From Mangifera indica (lineage: Eukaryota > Streptophyta > Magnoliopsida > Sapindales > Anacardiaceae): a DNA stretch of 64,000 nucleotides. Under the pieces are notes generated by a model, which saw only the letters and a list, made by a program, of their open reading frames with translations, was not told where the DNA came from and ran no database searches. Shown here piece by piece: positions 49,661-61,920 of the stretch. The stretch spans positions 9,734,001-9,798,000 of the forward strand of contig NC_058152.1 of NCBI RefSeq assembly GCF_011075055.1, in the 5' to 3' direction. How positions within the stretch are numbered: position 1 is the stretch's first letter; each line of letters opens with the position of its first letter. Made by a program: the position numbers and the translations under genes.

Positions 49661-50693
49661 TTTAAAAAAAAGATAAAATTTTCAATTTCTCTTAATTTTT
49701 ATGTACAATAATCCTCTATTATCAATAGTGATATGACAAATAATGTAAATAGTAAATTGATTATCGTCTTCACTTTAAATATTAAAAGGTTATTAAAACA
49801 CTCTTAATTTTATTATTATTATTTATTAATTTTTTAAAACAAAAATAATTTCATTTTTTATTAATATAATAAGTAATATAAAATATATTTTAGAATAATT
49901 ATACTTAAAGGTATTTAAGTAAAATAATATACTAATATTGTTTTATTTTTTTAACCAAACAAAATAATTATTTATACATACCAATTTTTATCAAACAATA
50001 TAATCATTTATACCTAATAATCTTCTAATATAATCTTTCAAATTTGGTAATAAAATATTATCTAAATCAAACACCTATTTATAAGTATTGAAAAACAAGA
50101 AAAGAAAGGAATTTATGCCTATGGATATCCCCTCCCCATTGTCATCCCTATGTTCAACAGTCTATTAGGATTGATTTCAATAATACTTTTGATCTAATTG
50201 CATAATATGACATCACTATACTTTTATTTTGTAACATCTTTAATTTAATAGTCAGACTTACTTTTAAAATATTATTTATTTTGAACACATAATAAAACCC
50301 AAAATATATTATTTATGACATCATTTGTATTTTTCAACTCAAAATATATGTCTTGATAGCTTAAAAAACTTATAAGCTATTTAATAGTTTTATCGTAAAA
50401 TCTTCGAGTGATATGAGATATACACACAACTCTAACATTTTTATTATACTTTATCAATATGAAATTATGTTTAGAAGTGTTTACAACTATTGGATATAAA
50501 TACGAGTGAGTATTATTTTATTAATAAAATTGTGTGTCTATATTTTTGTTATATAATATAAATTAATATACAAATATTTGATATTATCTGTTGATTTAAA
50601 TTAACTATTAAAAATAAATATATAATATTATTTTAAAATTTTTTATTCATATAAAGGTATATCATATTTACGCCCGTTTATATATTCAAAAGT
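49661..50693. other. AT-rich intergenic region, no gene seen
   Basis: About 1 kb of very AT-rich sequence upstream of the intact kinase at 50950; no supported features. Confidence 0.6.
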
Positions 50694-50791
50694 TTGACCG
50701 ATGAAGTCCGGGGAAAATTCACAGTAATAACAAGCACATTGATTTTAGTCAATATTTTCTGTCACTGCATTTTTTCCAAGAAGACTTGACT
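50694..50791 (+). promoter_or_regulatory. W-box cluster upstream of the lectin kinase at 50950
   Basis: Three TTGACY hexamers within 100 bp: TTGACC 50694-50699, the inverted form AGTCAA 50747-50752, and TTGACT 50786-50791. Clustered W-boxes are typical of WRKY-regulated defence genes, which fits a lectin receptor kinase. Function is inferred only. Confidence 0.5.
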
Positions 50792-50949
50792 TTATTTTCA
50801 CAATTGTGAGGCTGTGGCGTTTCCCCATTTTACAAGGCATAAGTCAGTCAACTCATCACTTCTCTCTTCAGAGTTTCAATAATCAGTTTTTCTGTTATAT
50901 TTTTTTTTATCGTGTTTTTTCGACGATCAAGCTCAAAGTTAAATTGAGC

Positions 50950-53358
50950 ATGGAGCTATTAACTAATCAGTTGATTTCTCCCATGGCCACTGCAGCATAT
51001 ATTCTTTCATTCTTATTCTTGATGATGATGCTTGAAGTTGAAGCCAGTCCTATTGACATTCCATCAAAAAACATAGCACGAGGCTCTTCACTCTCCCCTC
51101 TCACTAAACACACTTCATGGCCCTCGCCTTCTGGCCGTTTCGCATTTGGGTTCTACAAACAAGGCGATGGCTTCTCAGTGGGAACTTGGTTAACCACTAA
51201 ACCAGATATCACACTAGTTTGGACTGCATATCGAGACGATCCCCCAGTTTCACCAAATTCTACGCTGACTTTAACCAAGGATGGTCAGCTCATTCTGAGA
51301 ACCAGTGATCATCAAACCAAGGATATTCTCATCGCTAACTCCTCAGGGCCTGCTTCTTTTGCTTTAATGTTTGATTCCGGCAATTTCGTGCTCTACAATA
51401 ATAGCTTTCAAAAGATCTGGTCAAGCTTCGACTTCCCCACAGATACATTACTGGGAGGCCAGAGTTTATATACTAACAATCAATTGGTTTCCAGTGTATC
51501 TGAAGCAAATAGTTCATCTGGAAGATTTCGCGTGATCTTGCAAGGAGATGGGAATCTTGTCTCATATCCCACAAGCACAACAACGGACGAATCAGAGGCA
51601 TACTGGGCCAGTGGCAACTCTTACGGATCTGCAGTTCACAGCTTATATCTAAATCTTACTGGTGGACTTGTCTTGATCAATAACAAATCTAATCCTATCC
51701 AGATTTTGTATCCTGATTCTTCTTTATACAACAGCTCAATCATTTATAGGGCAACTCTAGGCCATGACGGAATTTTTCGTTTGTATTCTCATAATGGTGA
51801 GTACAACACATCCCTCGAATGGAAAAAACCGGAAGAGGCCTGTCTGGTGAAGACTTTTTGTGGCTTTAACAGCTATTGTTCACTGTATGATGACGAAGCC
51901 AGATGCCGTTGTCTTCCTGGTACTGATTTTGTTGACCCTGGTGACATGAATAGCGGGTGCGAGAGATATTATGTTGAAGAAATCTGCGCAGAAATGAATT
52001 TAACTACTACAAAATTATACAACCTGACTTCAATGGAGATGATCACATGGGATGATTATCCATATCTCCAAGAAGGAATGGACTCTAAAGAAGACTGCGG
52101 GAAATCCTGTTTAGAGGACTGCAATTGTGATGCGGCGTTGTACAAAGAACAGACTTGCAAGAAACAAAAGCTTCCGTTGACAACTGCTAGGAGAGACCAA
52201 AGTGGAGGTTCCTCGGCCATAGCTTACTTCAAATTGAGCAAGAAAAATATCACAAGAGATGCACGTGGCAATAGTTTACCAGAGCCACCAGTAGTGACAA
52301 GCAAGAAGGCAATTGTGCTAATTCTGGCAATGACTTTCAGCTTCGTTACTTGTTCATGTATTCTCCTTGGAATGTCCGGAATTTTTGTTTTCAAATACCG
52401 AGTTGCGAAATACAAATGGCTGTTGGAAACTGGAAACTTTGGCTTGTCCGATGAGCTTACTATGCGATCGTTTTCCTACAACGAGCTTAAGAAGGCAACC
52501 AATGGATTTAAAGAAGAGGTGGGCAGGGGCTCTTTTGGGGCAGTATATAAAGGAGCCTTTTACAAAGGTGAAAAACTTGTTGCGGTGAAGAGGCTGGAGA
52601 AAATGATAAATGAGAGTAGTGAAAGAGAATTCCACGCAGAAATGCAGGTAATAAGTAGAATTCATCACAAGAATTTGGTTCGATTGCTTGGTTACTGTGC
52701 TGTGGATTCGAAGAGGCTTTTGGTGTATGAATACATGAGTAATGGCTCTCTAGCTGATCTCCTCTTTCACTCTGAAACATCCCCAGATTGGAACGAGAGA
52801 GTGAGAATCGCATTGGATGTTGCTAAAGGAATTCTCTATCTTCACGATGAATGTGAAACACCCATCATTCATTGTGATATAAAGCCTCAAAACATCCTAC
52901 TAGATGATTTCTGGACAGCGAAGATCTCCGATTTTGGGCTAGCAAAATTGTTAATGCCAGAACAAACAAGGACTTTCACCTTGATGAGAGGAACAAGAGG
53001 TTACATGGCACCTGAATGGTCGAAGAATACTCCAATATCAGTCAAAGCAGACATTTACAGTTACGGAGTTGTGCTCCTTGAAATTATTGCTTGCAGAAGA
53101 AACATGGACACTAAAGCATCAAACCCGGATGAAATCGTTCTTATTAACTGGGTTTACAAGTGCTTCGTTAACCGAGAGTTGAATAAACTTGTTCGTGATG
53201 AAGTAGATAAGAAGATTTTCGAGAACCTGGTAAAGGTGGGGCTCTGGTGTGTTCAAGATGAACCAGCTCTGCGTCCTTCAATGAAGAGTGTAGTGATGAT
53301 GTTAGAAGGGATTACTGATGTCTGTATCCCTCCTTGTCCCACTTCTTCCTTGGGGTGA
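50950..53358 (+). CDS. G-type lectin S-receptor-like Ser/Thr kinase, divergent paralog
   Basis: Single-exon, 802-aa receptor kinase, intact. Signal peptide within 1-33 (YILSFLFLMMMLEVEA), bulb-lectin about 38-170 (ends SSFDFPTDTLLGG), EGF-like cysteines about 297-325, PAN about 345-440, transmembrane helix about 453-481, kinase from about 506: glycine loop GRGSFG near 523, Lys547, non-RD HCD with Asp643, DFG Asp661, APE Glu689. An upstream in-frame ATG at 50806 would add 48 residues that are not signal-like; ATG at 50983 (CCCATGGC context) is an alternative that also leaves a signal peptide. It shares the family build with the array kinases but is clearly divergent and has not been amplified. 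A W-box cluster lies just upstream. Confidence 0.96.
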   Translation: MELLTNQLISPMATAAYILSFLFLMMMLEVEASPIDIPSKNIARGSSLSPLTKHTSWPSPSGRFAFGFYKQGDGFSVGTWLTTKPDITLVWTAYRDDPPVSPNSTLTLTKDGQLILRTSDHQTKDILIANSSGPASFALMFDSGNFVLYNNSFQKIWSSFDFPTDTLLGGQSLYTNNQLVSSVSEANSSSGRFRVILQGDGNLVSYPTSTTTDESEAYWASGNSYGSAVHSLYLNLTGGLVLINNKSNPIQILYPDSSLYNSSIIYRATLGHDGIFRLYSHNGEYNTSLEWKKPEEACLVKTFCGFNSYCSLYDDEARCRCLPGTDFVDPGDMNSGCERYYVEEICAEMNLTTTKLYNLTSMEMITWDDYPYLQEGMDSKEDCGKSCLEDCNCDAALYKEQTCKKQKLPLTTARRDQSGGSSAIAYFKLSKKNITRDARGNSLPEPPVVTSKKAIVLILAMTFSFVTCSCILLGMSGIFVFKYRVAKYKWLLETGNFGLSDELTMRSFSYNELKKATNGFKEEVGRGSFGAVYKGAFYKGEKLVAVKRLEKMINESSEREFHAEMQVISRIHHKNLVRLLGYCAVDSKRLLVYEYMSNGSLADLLFHSETSPDWNERVRIALDVAKGILYLHDECETPIIHCDIKPQNILLDDFWTAKISDFGLAKLLMPEQTRTFTLMRGTRGYMAPEWSKNTPISVKADIYSYGVVLLEIIACRRNMDTKASNPDEIVLINWVYKCFVNRELNKLVRDEVDKKIFENLVKVGLWCVQDEPALRPSMKSVVMMLEGITDVCIPPCPTSSLG

Positions 53359-53571
53359 AGTCTCTTATATATGCTTAATAATTTATGAATAAAAATATGT
53401 ATATAAATAAATTGTATAAATTTATCTCTATATATTGATATAATAGTTTATGATTAAGTGATGTGAGTATTTATATTTTCTTTTACTTCAAAGTCAACCA
53501 ATCACAAATTGAAATTAAGACATTTCTCCTAGGTCTGTCATCTCAAAAACTTGCATCATGTCTTTTTTGAA

Positions 53572-54170
53572 CTATTGAATAAGTCCAACATTATTGCCTG
53601 TGACCAGCAGACCATCCACATATAAAGGGATCACGATAAAGTTAGCTTGATCACCTTTGATATGTAAAGTAGATTCACAAAGACTTTTAACAAAGCCTAG
53701 TTTCAATAAGTAATCATCAACGCTGTTGTACCAAGCTCTTAGGGATTGTTTTAAACCATACAAAGCCTTCTTTAGTTGATAGACCTTGTCCTCATGCCCT
53801 TTCACAGCAAAGCCTTTATGTTGCTTGACATAGATTTCTTCCTCTAGAAATCCATTTAAGAATGTTGACTTGACATTGAGCTGGTAGATTTTCCATTTTT
53901 TCTGTGTTGCAATAGCTAGTAGCATTTTGATAGTATCTAACCTTGCAACAGGAGCAAATGTATCAAAAAAATCTATTTTAAAAATTTGAAAATGTCCCTT
54001 TACTACTAACCTTGCTTTATGCTTATTGATTGAGCCATCTGCATTTAGCTTTCTTCTAAACACCCACTTGACTCCAATCACTTTTCTATGTTTAAGTCTT
54101 TCAACTATTTCCCAAGTTTTATTTTTTTCAATCATGGAGAGCTCCTCCTACATTGCAGGCCTCAACTTGT
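53572..54170 (-). mobile_element. Ty1/copia reverse transcriptase fragment
   Basis: Minus-strand frame of 187 codons with the copia RT opening (KNKTWEIVERL, GVKWVFRRKLNADGSINKHK, ARLVVKGH, FAPVARLDTI, LNVKSTFLNGFLEEEIYV, QLKKALYGLKQ). The active-site YVDD is YVDG, so it is inactive, and the frame ends soon after. No LTR seen. It lies tail to tail with the kinase gene, about 0.2 kb away. Confidence 0.88.
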
Positions 54171-55019
54171 GATCTTTTTAGCTTCCTAATACCCTTCTAG
54201 TTTAAGAACAACAACATTGCATTTTTGATAAATATTAGAGAGCAATCTAGTAAAAGCAACAAACTTCCTATATTTTAGCTACTAACAGTAACAACTAGTA
54301 AATAACAAAAAATAAAAAAGACTTTGGTAAAAAATAATTTGTAGATTTTTTAGGAATTCAACAGCTACTGATGCATTCATTCAACATTCTCCTACCTAGA
54401 CTTGTTTGTAGAGCTCCTACCTAAACTTGTTTGTAGAGCTCCTACCTAAACTTGTTTGTAGAGCTTAACTAGTTGATTCAATACTGTTTAATATTTACTT
54501 TCATGAAGAATCTTCAACTTTAGCAAATGGTTTAGTAATAATTAGAAAAGCATTTATTAGCATCATATACGGAAGTTTCAACAAAAAAATTCCATATATG
54601 ACACTCGCAGGAGTCCATGTTTTTTGTTGGCTCTACTACAAGCGATGTGGGAAGAGTCCCATGAGTATTCCCTTGTAACAACTCTCATAAAATATATGTA
54701 AAAACTATCATGAGAAAATATATTTTCGTGGGTGTCATGAAAACTTTGAAAACTATGAAAGATGCCCTACACATGTACTACAAGTATCTTAGGTTGACAT
54801 GTGTGCTATGGGATTGAGGTCCACACACATACTATGACAATCTAGGCCTACATACGCACTATAAGATCAAGTTTTTAAAATAGGCTGTACACCTTAAAAT
54901 TGGGACAAAAAATGCATATTGTAAATATAGTCTTATGCATAAAAGAAGGATTCAAACATTTTTGGATATGATTCAATTGATAATGAGTTTTACTAATTTG
55001 TCTGCATCATTCTAAAGTT
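54171..55019. other. Intergenic region between copia fragments, no gene
   Basis: AT-rich with the 25-bp triple repeat at 54389-54463. No supported gene. Confidence 0.6.
54389..54463. repeat. Three tandem copies of a 25-bp unit
   Basis: Unit CTCCTACCTAAACTTGTTTG plus TAGAG at 54389, 54414 and 54439; only the first copy has one mismatch (G for A). The near-identity indicates a recent local slippage or duplication. Confidence 0.95.
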
Positions 55020-55879
55020 ATAATCTAAACGATGTTGCTCACTCATTAAACTAGGAACCATTCAAGTTTGTGGGCAAGACTCTATATGAGCTATGGACTA
55101 GTGAAAAACCCAACATAACTTATTTGACAGTTTCGGATTGTGATACTTATGTAAAAAAGTTGACTTCAAATAAATTAGGCTCTAAATCTAATAAGTGTGT
55201 CTTTATGGGGTTTCCTAAAGAAATTAAAGGATACTATTTCCAACATACAAATGAGTACAAATTCTTTGTTGCTTGTTTTGTAATCTTCTTAGAGGATGTA
55301 TTCATTCTAAGAAGGACTAGTGGTGGAAGTTAGAAATGATGTTTGATTACATAGGATAACATATATGTTAGACAAAGTGAAGTGCCACATAAGGTGATTT
55401 AACATCATGAGAAGGTTATTCCACACCTAATGGAACCACCATTAGCTACATCAGAGCCATGTAAGTCTAGTCTAGTACATTACAAGCTCGAGAGATTTGG
55501 ATTTCTCATAATTAAGCACAACAATGTACTAGTCATTCATGACAATAAACCCACAACTTTCAATAATGATATATTAGATCAAAAATTCGTTAAATCACTT
55601 GAAATCATGAAATCTAAGATTAACTCTTTATACCAAACCATGTATGAACTTTGGCGAATCCATATGAAAAGGTAAAACTCATAAAGCGTAAATGAGTCTT
55701 CAAGAAGAAGAACGACATAGATGGTAATGTGCATACCTATAAAGCACGGTTGAATGCTAAAAAATTCAAACAAAAGCATGCCCTTAATTATGATAGAACC
55801 TTCTCACCCACTATAATACTAAAGTCCATTTTAAATTCCCTTATGATTGTTGCATATGAATTATAAAGTTTAATAGATG
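55020..55879 (+). mobile_element. Ty1/copia pol remnant, left part (integrase end and RT start)
   Basis: Open frame 55070-55333 matches the copia integrase C-terminal region (KTLYELWTSEKPNITYL, DTYVKKLTSNKLGSKSNK, FMGFPKEIKGYYF). The RT start follows at about 55690-55860 (DIDGNVHTYKARLNAKKFKQ, NYDRTFSPT, LMIVAYEL). Stops interrupt the frame. The sequence is cut at 55884 by the gypsy element and resumes at 61702. Confidence 0.85.
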
Positions 55880-55884
55880 GAGAT

Positions 55885-56433
55885 CGATGCATTCTGGACT
55901 AGGAGTGGTACCTTCTGCAAGAATGTTGCTATCCCGTAGAGGTGACTCAGGTGCTAACAAGCTAGAAATATGAGTGATTATGTGTTCTTGTACGAATGTA
56001 ATAAGGAAAGAAAGATGTATGTAATAGATAAAATGATAATGAATTAACACTACTTTTATTTAATTATGATGTGCAGATTACATTGCTTATTTAATTGAAT
56101 TAGAAAGACCAAATTCAATACATTGGATTATCGAGAACAGTAACCAATACCTTTAGGCCTAAGCCCTCAAACCCCAATTAATTGTGTTTCTTGTCATGCT
56201 CTCCTTCACTGCTTTATTTTCTTTTTATAGCCAAGTAGCCTTACAGATATGCATTAACTATTTTTTTCTAATTTATCTTGATGAGCCTTATCTATTTCTT
56301 TGTTTTATCTTCATCAGTTTTCTTTGCTTTATCTTGATGATGGTTATCCTGGATAATTGTTATCTCAGCTATTGGAGAGGAATTTCCTTTCCTGCCCTTT
56401 CTATGATAAGTCTTGATAATTGGAGGTCTATCA
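55885..56433 (-). repeat. 3' LTR of the old gypsy element
   Basis: About 549 bp; starts CGATGCATTC on the plus strand (TG mutated to CG at the end) and ends GGTCTATCA. Confidence 0.9.
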
Positions 56434-59400
56434 ATACTCCCCCTCCCCCAAGGAGTTTCACCTTGTCCTCAAGGTGAAAGGAAGGGAAAGAAGTAGCGAT
56501 GGTGGCATAAGGCTCCCATGAACTCTTACCTAACAGAAGACTAAGCCAACAAATGAGGACTTCCAAAGTATTAGAGGAGTCACCACGAACTGCTAACACC
56601 TCGTGGGGATGAACATTCAATTCCATGTCTTTAGTTAGGCATGATGACAACAGTTGACATGGGTTATAGGCCCTAATGACCTTTTTTAGTTGAGACACAT
56701 GAAAGACAAGATGAATTTTGGTTAAGGTGGAAGGGCTAACTTGTACGCAACCGAACCAATCTTTTCCAAGATATGATAAAGCCTATAATAACATGGGCTG
56801 AGTTTCTCGTTAGGTCGCTAGGTTAGAGATCGAAGGTGGTAAGGCTGCAGCTTGAGAAAAACCCAATCACCTGGTTGATATTGAACTTCTTGCCAGGAGG
56901 AATCAACATATTTCTTTATGCGGTTTTGAGCCTTGGTTAAATTTTCTTTGGGTTCATCCAGAATCAGATTCTTTTCTTTCATTTAGGCTTGCACATTTTC
57001 CATAAGAGAGTTATCATTGCCGAATTGAAGAAGCGTGGGTAGATTGCGGCTATATAATGTTTTGAATGGTGTCATCCTTATGAAGCTATGCTAGGTGGTG
57101 TTGTACTAAAATTCTGTCCAAGCGAGCCATTTCACCCATTGAGATGACTTGGAAGTGGAGAAACAACTGAGGTATGTTTTGAGGCTTTGGTTGATCACCT
57201 TAGTTTGTTCATCAGTCTACAGGTGGTAGGCATAGCTGTATTTTAGTAAGGTACCTACAAGACGAAAAAGTTCAATCCAAAAAGTACTCAAAAATATTTT
57301 ATCTCGATCAGACACAATGGTGTGAGGGTAGCCATAAAATCAAATAATTTCATGGAACAAAGAGTGCAGCAACTTGACATGTGGTGTATGGATGCTTGAA
57401 GGGTAAAAAGTGATTGTATTTTATAAGACGATCAACTACAACCATAATGGTGTCATAATCGTTAGATTTAGGTAATTCACCAATAAAATCCATAGTGATG
57501 TCTTCCCAGACTTAAGTAGGGATAAGAAGAGGTTGTAAAAGTCCTACTAGTTTCAAAGCCTCATATTTATTGCATTGACAAGTTTCACAGGAGGTGACAT
57601 AGTTTCTCATATTAGACTCTTGTCCATCTCAATATAAGATGTTGGAGACCCTTTTAAAGGTTCAGAAGAAATCTGAGTGACCGCCACCTGGTGAGGAGTG
57701 TATTTCTTAGAGAAATTGGGGAATATGTTGAAAGTGACATGATATGACCAGACGACCTTGTAGAGTAATACTTCTTTTCTTACTTGGTAACCTGGGTGGG
57801 ACATAGGGTTTTGTATAAGATCCTGTACTATTTGGTGTAAGCGTGGGTCATTGGCAATTTCCTCCATCACCTTATCTGTATAATTGGCTTGTATTGGAGA
57901 AAGGGTTGAAATCTCCCCTTGTCTTGATAAAGCGTTGGCAGCTTGATTATCTCGCCTCAGTTTATATTGTATCTCAAAATCATATCCTAATAATTTCATC
58001 ACCCATTGTTGTTGATCGTCACCTAACACACTTTATTTCATGAGGATTTAAGACTGCGTTGGTCCGTTCGAATGATAAAATGTCTACCCAAAAGATAATG
58101 TCTCCATTTCTGGACAGCAAAGACTATGTCCATTAGTTCTCTTTCATAGACAGATTTTAACCTGTTACATGGTAAGAGTTCTCGACTGAGGAAGGCTATA
58201 GGTCTCCTTTCTTGCATAAATACCGTGCCTACTCGAACACTTGAAGCATCTGTTTCAATAACAAAAGGTTTAGTGAAATTAGGCATAGCTAATACGAGTA
58301 CTATTGTCATGGCTATTTTGAGTTTGTCGAAGGAATCTTGAGCTAATTTGTCCCAAGCAAAGTTGTCTTTTTTGAGTAATCTAGTTAAAGGTTCGACAAT
58401 CTTTCCATATCCTTTCATGAATCTTCAGTAGTACCCTGTGAGTCCCAAAAATCCATGTAATCCCTTGACACCTTTGATGGATTTGCTGCTACTTCTTCAA
58501 CAGAAATGATATGCCTTAGATATTCAATTTGTGCACACCCAAAAAAACATTTCTTTTTGTTAACTATCAACTCATGTTGTTTTAATATTTGAAAAGTTGT
58601 ATAGAGGTAGGTCAAATGAGTCTTCCTGCCAAGGCTATAGATAAGGATGTCATCAAAGAAAACCAAAATAAATCTTCATAAGTGAGGACAAAAGATGTTA
58701 TTCATCAAAGCTTGAAAGGTAACTGGTGCATTAGACAAGCCGAATGGCATAACCAGCAATTTGTAGTGCCCATTATGAGTTCTGAAAGTTGTTTTCTCAA
58801 TATCATTCTTAACTACCCTAATTTGGTGATATCTAGATTTCAAATCCAATTTGGAAAAGATGGTAGCTCCCCTTAGTTCATCTAAGAATTTATCAATGGT
58901 AGGGATTGGAAACTTGTCTAGAACAGTAATGTTGTTAAGGGCCCTACAGTAAACACAGAAGCACCATCCTCTATCCTTTTTCTTGACCAACAAAATTGGA
59001 TTGGAATACGGACTGGTACTTGGTCTAATGATCCCAGAATCTAACATTTCTTTATCTATTTTTTCCATCTTGGTCTTCTGGCAATGACGGTAATGATATA
59101 AACGAATGTTTGGTGGTAGTGCTTCTTCAATCAATGTGATGACATGGTCGCTGGTGCGTTGGGATGGCAAACTGTTGGAAGCTTCAAATATTTGATGGAA
59201 TTCTTGTAGAAGGTTGAGGATGTCTTTAGGTAGGTCAATTAAAGTGTGCTTTTCTTCTCCAGTTTTGGACCATTCAACCCAATGGCCAATTCCCTCATCT
59301 TAAACTGTTTTGAGGAGAGTTTTTAAAGAAGTTCCCAACCTGGTAAGTGTAGGGTCCCCTTATAGTTCTAACCACTTGCTGTTTTGTCTGAACTTGAGAG

Positions 59401-61147
59401 TTAATAATTTCCAATTGGTTTTCACATCCCCTAGCTTAGAGAGCCATTCTATTCCTAAGATAACATCAATATTCCCAAGTTTAATAGGTAGGAAATCTTG
59501 GATGACTTCGATCCCTTGCATTTTTAGTTTTATATTTTTACAGTTACCGGTCCCCTTCAATTGATAGCCATCCCCCACTGTAACCCCAAAATTTTTTGTA
59601 GCCATTATAGGTAGATTAATTTTTCGAGCCAATGACTCTGAAATGAAATTATGACTGGCCTCACTGTCAATAAGAATGCACACACCATGGCCTAAAATTT
59701 CTCCAGCAATTTTGAATGTTCGATAGGGGTTGATTTCGGCTACCAAATGGGCTACGAGTTCAATGGTTTCCTCAAAAATGTTTGTCGTCTCCTTTTCCCT
59801 TGCTACTACTTCTACTACTGTCATTTCGCCTGAGTCTGGCATTACTCTGCCCTCTCTTGCATCACCGATGAGTAGTACCTAGAGTGTTTTTTGTCAACAT
59901 CGATGATTGGGGCCGAATGGCTCATCACAACGATAACACAACCTTTCATGTACTTTTCTTGTTGTTTGAAACTTTGATCAGTGGTTGTCTGAACGAATTG
60001 GCGACAGAGCTACTACGGTTTGTTAGAACCCAATTATTCGATTGGTTGAAGGAGGATACAGGTCAGGGTTATCGGATTGGGTCGGGTGGTTGTAGCAGCC
60101 TGCGTTGATGGACTTCTAGTATGCAAAGGCTGGGTGGAGTTATTGGATTGGGCTGTGGAAGGCTGCTGCTGGAATGGCCTTAGGTTAGGCCTGTTAGTCA
60201 TCTAGTGTTGAGATGAACTAAAGACACTTGGGCTGTGCTTTACAGGTCGTTTATGCAGCACCTGAACCAATAAGACATTTTGATCTTCAACACGTTGAGC
60301 TGCACCCATAGCTTAGCGCAGATTTGCTGGTGCTATGACCCTGATCTCAGCTTGGATTTCATCCTTCATCCATTTACAAATACCCCTTTTAGTGCGCCGT
60401 CCGACATATCTAATAGAGAGGCCAAGAGTTTTTCAAAATAATAACGGTAGTCAGCAACCGTTCCCCATTGTCTTAGAGAGAGGAGTTCCTCATATGTTGT
60501 GCCATCTTGGGTTGCCCGAAATCTTTCGATCAGTGCTTCTTTAAATTCTTCCTAACTGCCAAATGTTCCTCAGGCCTCCTCCCATTGAATCCATGTTAGT
60601 GTCACTCCTTCCATACACACACTAACCGCCTGAACCTTGTCTTCCTCTCTGACGCGATTGACTGAGAAATATTTTTTAACCTTGAAAATCCAGCCTATGG
60701 ATCATCTCCTCCGAACATGGGTATTTCTATGCGCCTTGGGTAGATCTCTCCTCCCCCTATTCCTCTGTTGCTAACAGCTTCTCCTGCTTCCAGGTGGGTT
60801 ACTTTTGGCTCCTTATGGTTATTTTCTCTATGTTCCTCTTCTGCACTTTTACTGCTTCCCAATACTTCAATGTTTTCTTGAACTTGTGAGTGGTCAGTGA
60901 TTGATTTGCCTTTGAGTTCTTTTTGGCAAACCACAGCTGTGATATCTTTGATTTCTGACAATTCCTTCCTCATTGAACGAACTTCTCTTAACTCCGTTTA
61001 AATCCCTTTCAATTCTTCTTTGAGTATTCCGACCTCTAATTCCAGGTCATTAAATCTTTTAGTTGTCGTTTTTTCGAATTGTTCTACCTTGGATTCCATG
61101 CTTGTGCTGACCATGCCCTGACTTCTCCCTCGCTCGGACACCACTTG
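56434..61147 (-). pseudogene. Broken gag-pol of the old gypsy chromovirus
   Basis: Read on the minus strand: gag-type region about 61080-59900 with stops; protease 59842-59360, where the DSG motif reads DSEAS; RT 59170-58590 with FFDDILIYS intact but split by a stop near 58670; RNase H 58418-57880 ([31 protein letters not shown]) in two pieces; integrase about 57650-56960 with the zinc-finger CETCQCN and the MDFIGELPKS block, but TDGQTE reads TDEQTK, losing the catalytic Glu; chromodomain remnant 56698-56480 ending FHLEDKVKLLGGGG. Multiple stops and lost catalytic residues make it inert. Confidence 0.88.
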
Positions 61148-61701
61148 TGATGCATTCCTGGACTGGGAGTGGTGCCTCCTGCAGGAATGTTGCTGTCCCC
61201 TGGAGCTGACTCAAGTGCCAACAAGCTGGAAATAGGAGTGATTATGTGTTCTTGCGTGAATGTAATAAGGAAAGAAAGTTGTATGTAAAAGACAAAATGA
61301 TAATGAATAAACAACGCTACTTTTATTTTATTATGACGTGCAGATTACACTGCTTATTTAATTGAATCAGAAATACCAGATTCAATACATTGGACTGCTG
61401 AGAACAGTAACCAACGGCCCTAGGCCTAAGCCCCCAAACCCCAATTAATTGTGTTTCTCGTCATGCTCTCCTTCACTGCCTTCTTTTCCTTTTATAGCCA
61501 AGCAGCCTTGCAGATGTGCATTAACTATTTTTTTCTTATTTATCTTGATGAGCCTTATCTGGTTTCTTTGCTTTATCTTCATCAGGTTTCTTTGCTTTAT
61601 CTTGATAATGTTTATCCTGGGTCATTGCTATCTCAGCTACTGGAGAGGAATTTCCTTTCCTGCCCTTCCTGTGATAGGTCTTGTTAATTGGACGCCTATC
61701 A
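61148..61701 (-). repeat. 5' LTR of the old gypsy element
   Basis: About 554 bp, TGATGCATTC to GCCTATCA. Differences from the partner LTR are mostly transitions. Confidence 0.92.
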
Positions 61702-61920
61702 GAGATCAAGACCGTTTTCCAAAAATAAAACCTTGTAGAGGATGTGTTTTATACACAACCCGAATGGTTTCATTCTCAATTAGTAAGTTGGTAAGCTATG
61801 TAACTTGCAAAAATCCATTTATAAATTTAAATAAGTTTTGAAAAGCTTAAACATTCGTATTGATAGATTCGTTAAAAAGTTTGACTTCATATCAACAAAT
61901 GCTAGCAAAAGGTTCGCGAG
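61702..61920 (+). mobile_element. Ty1/copia pol remnant, right part (RT)
   Basis: Continuation of the copia RT interrupted at 55884: MEIKT (across the joint), LVEDVFYTQPEWF near 61732-61770, LQKSIYKFK near 61806, and RIDRFVKKFDF near 61858. The reading order and family match the left part exactly, showing that the gypsy element jumped into this copia sequence. Confidence 0.82.

Larger units (their letters stand above)
55885..61701 (-). mobile_element. Old, degenerate Ty3/gypsy chromovirus nested in a copia element
   Basis: A 5.8-kb element on the minus strand with the target duplication GAGAT at 55880-55884 and 61702-61706. LTRs at 55885-56433 and 61148-61701. A purine tract on the minus strand (56434-56455) abuts the left (3') LTR, and a tRNA-Met-like primer site (TGGTGTCCG on the minus strand, about 61136-61144) abuts the right (5') LTR. 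The interior has recognisable gag, protease, RT, RNase H, integrase and chromodomain pieces with many stops. The LTRs differ at about 17 sites in their first 120 bp, so the insertion is much older than the element in the array. Confidence 0.93.
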
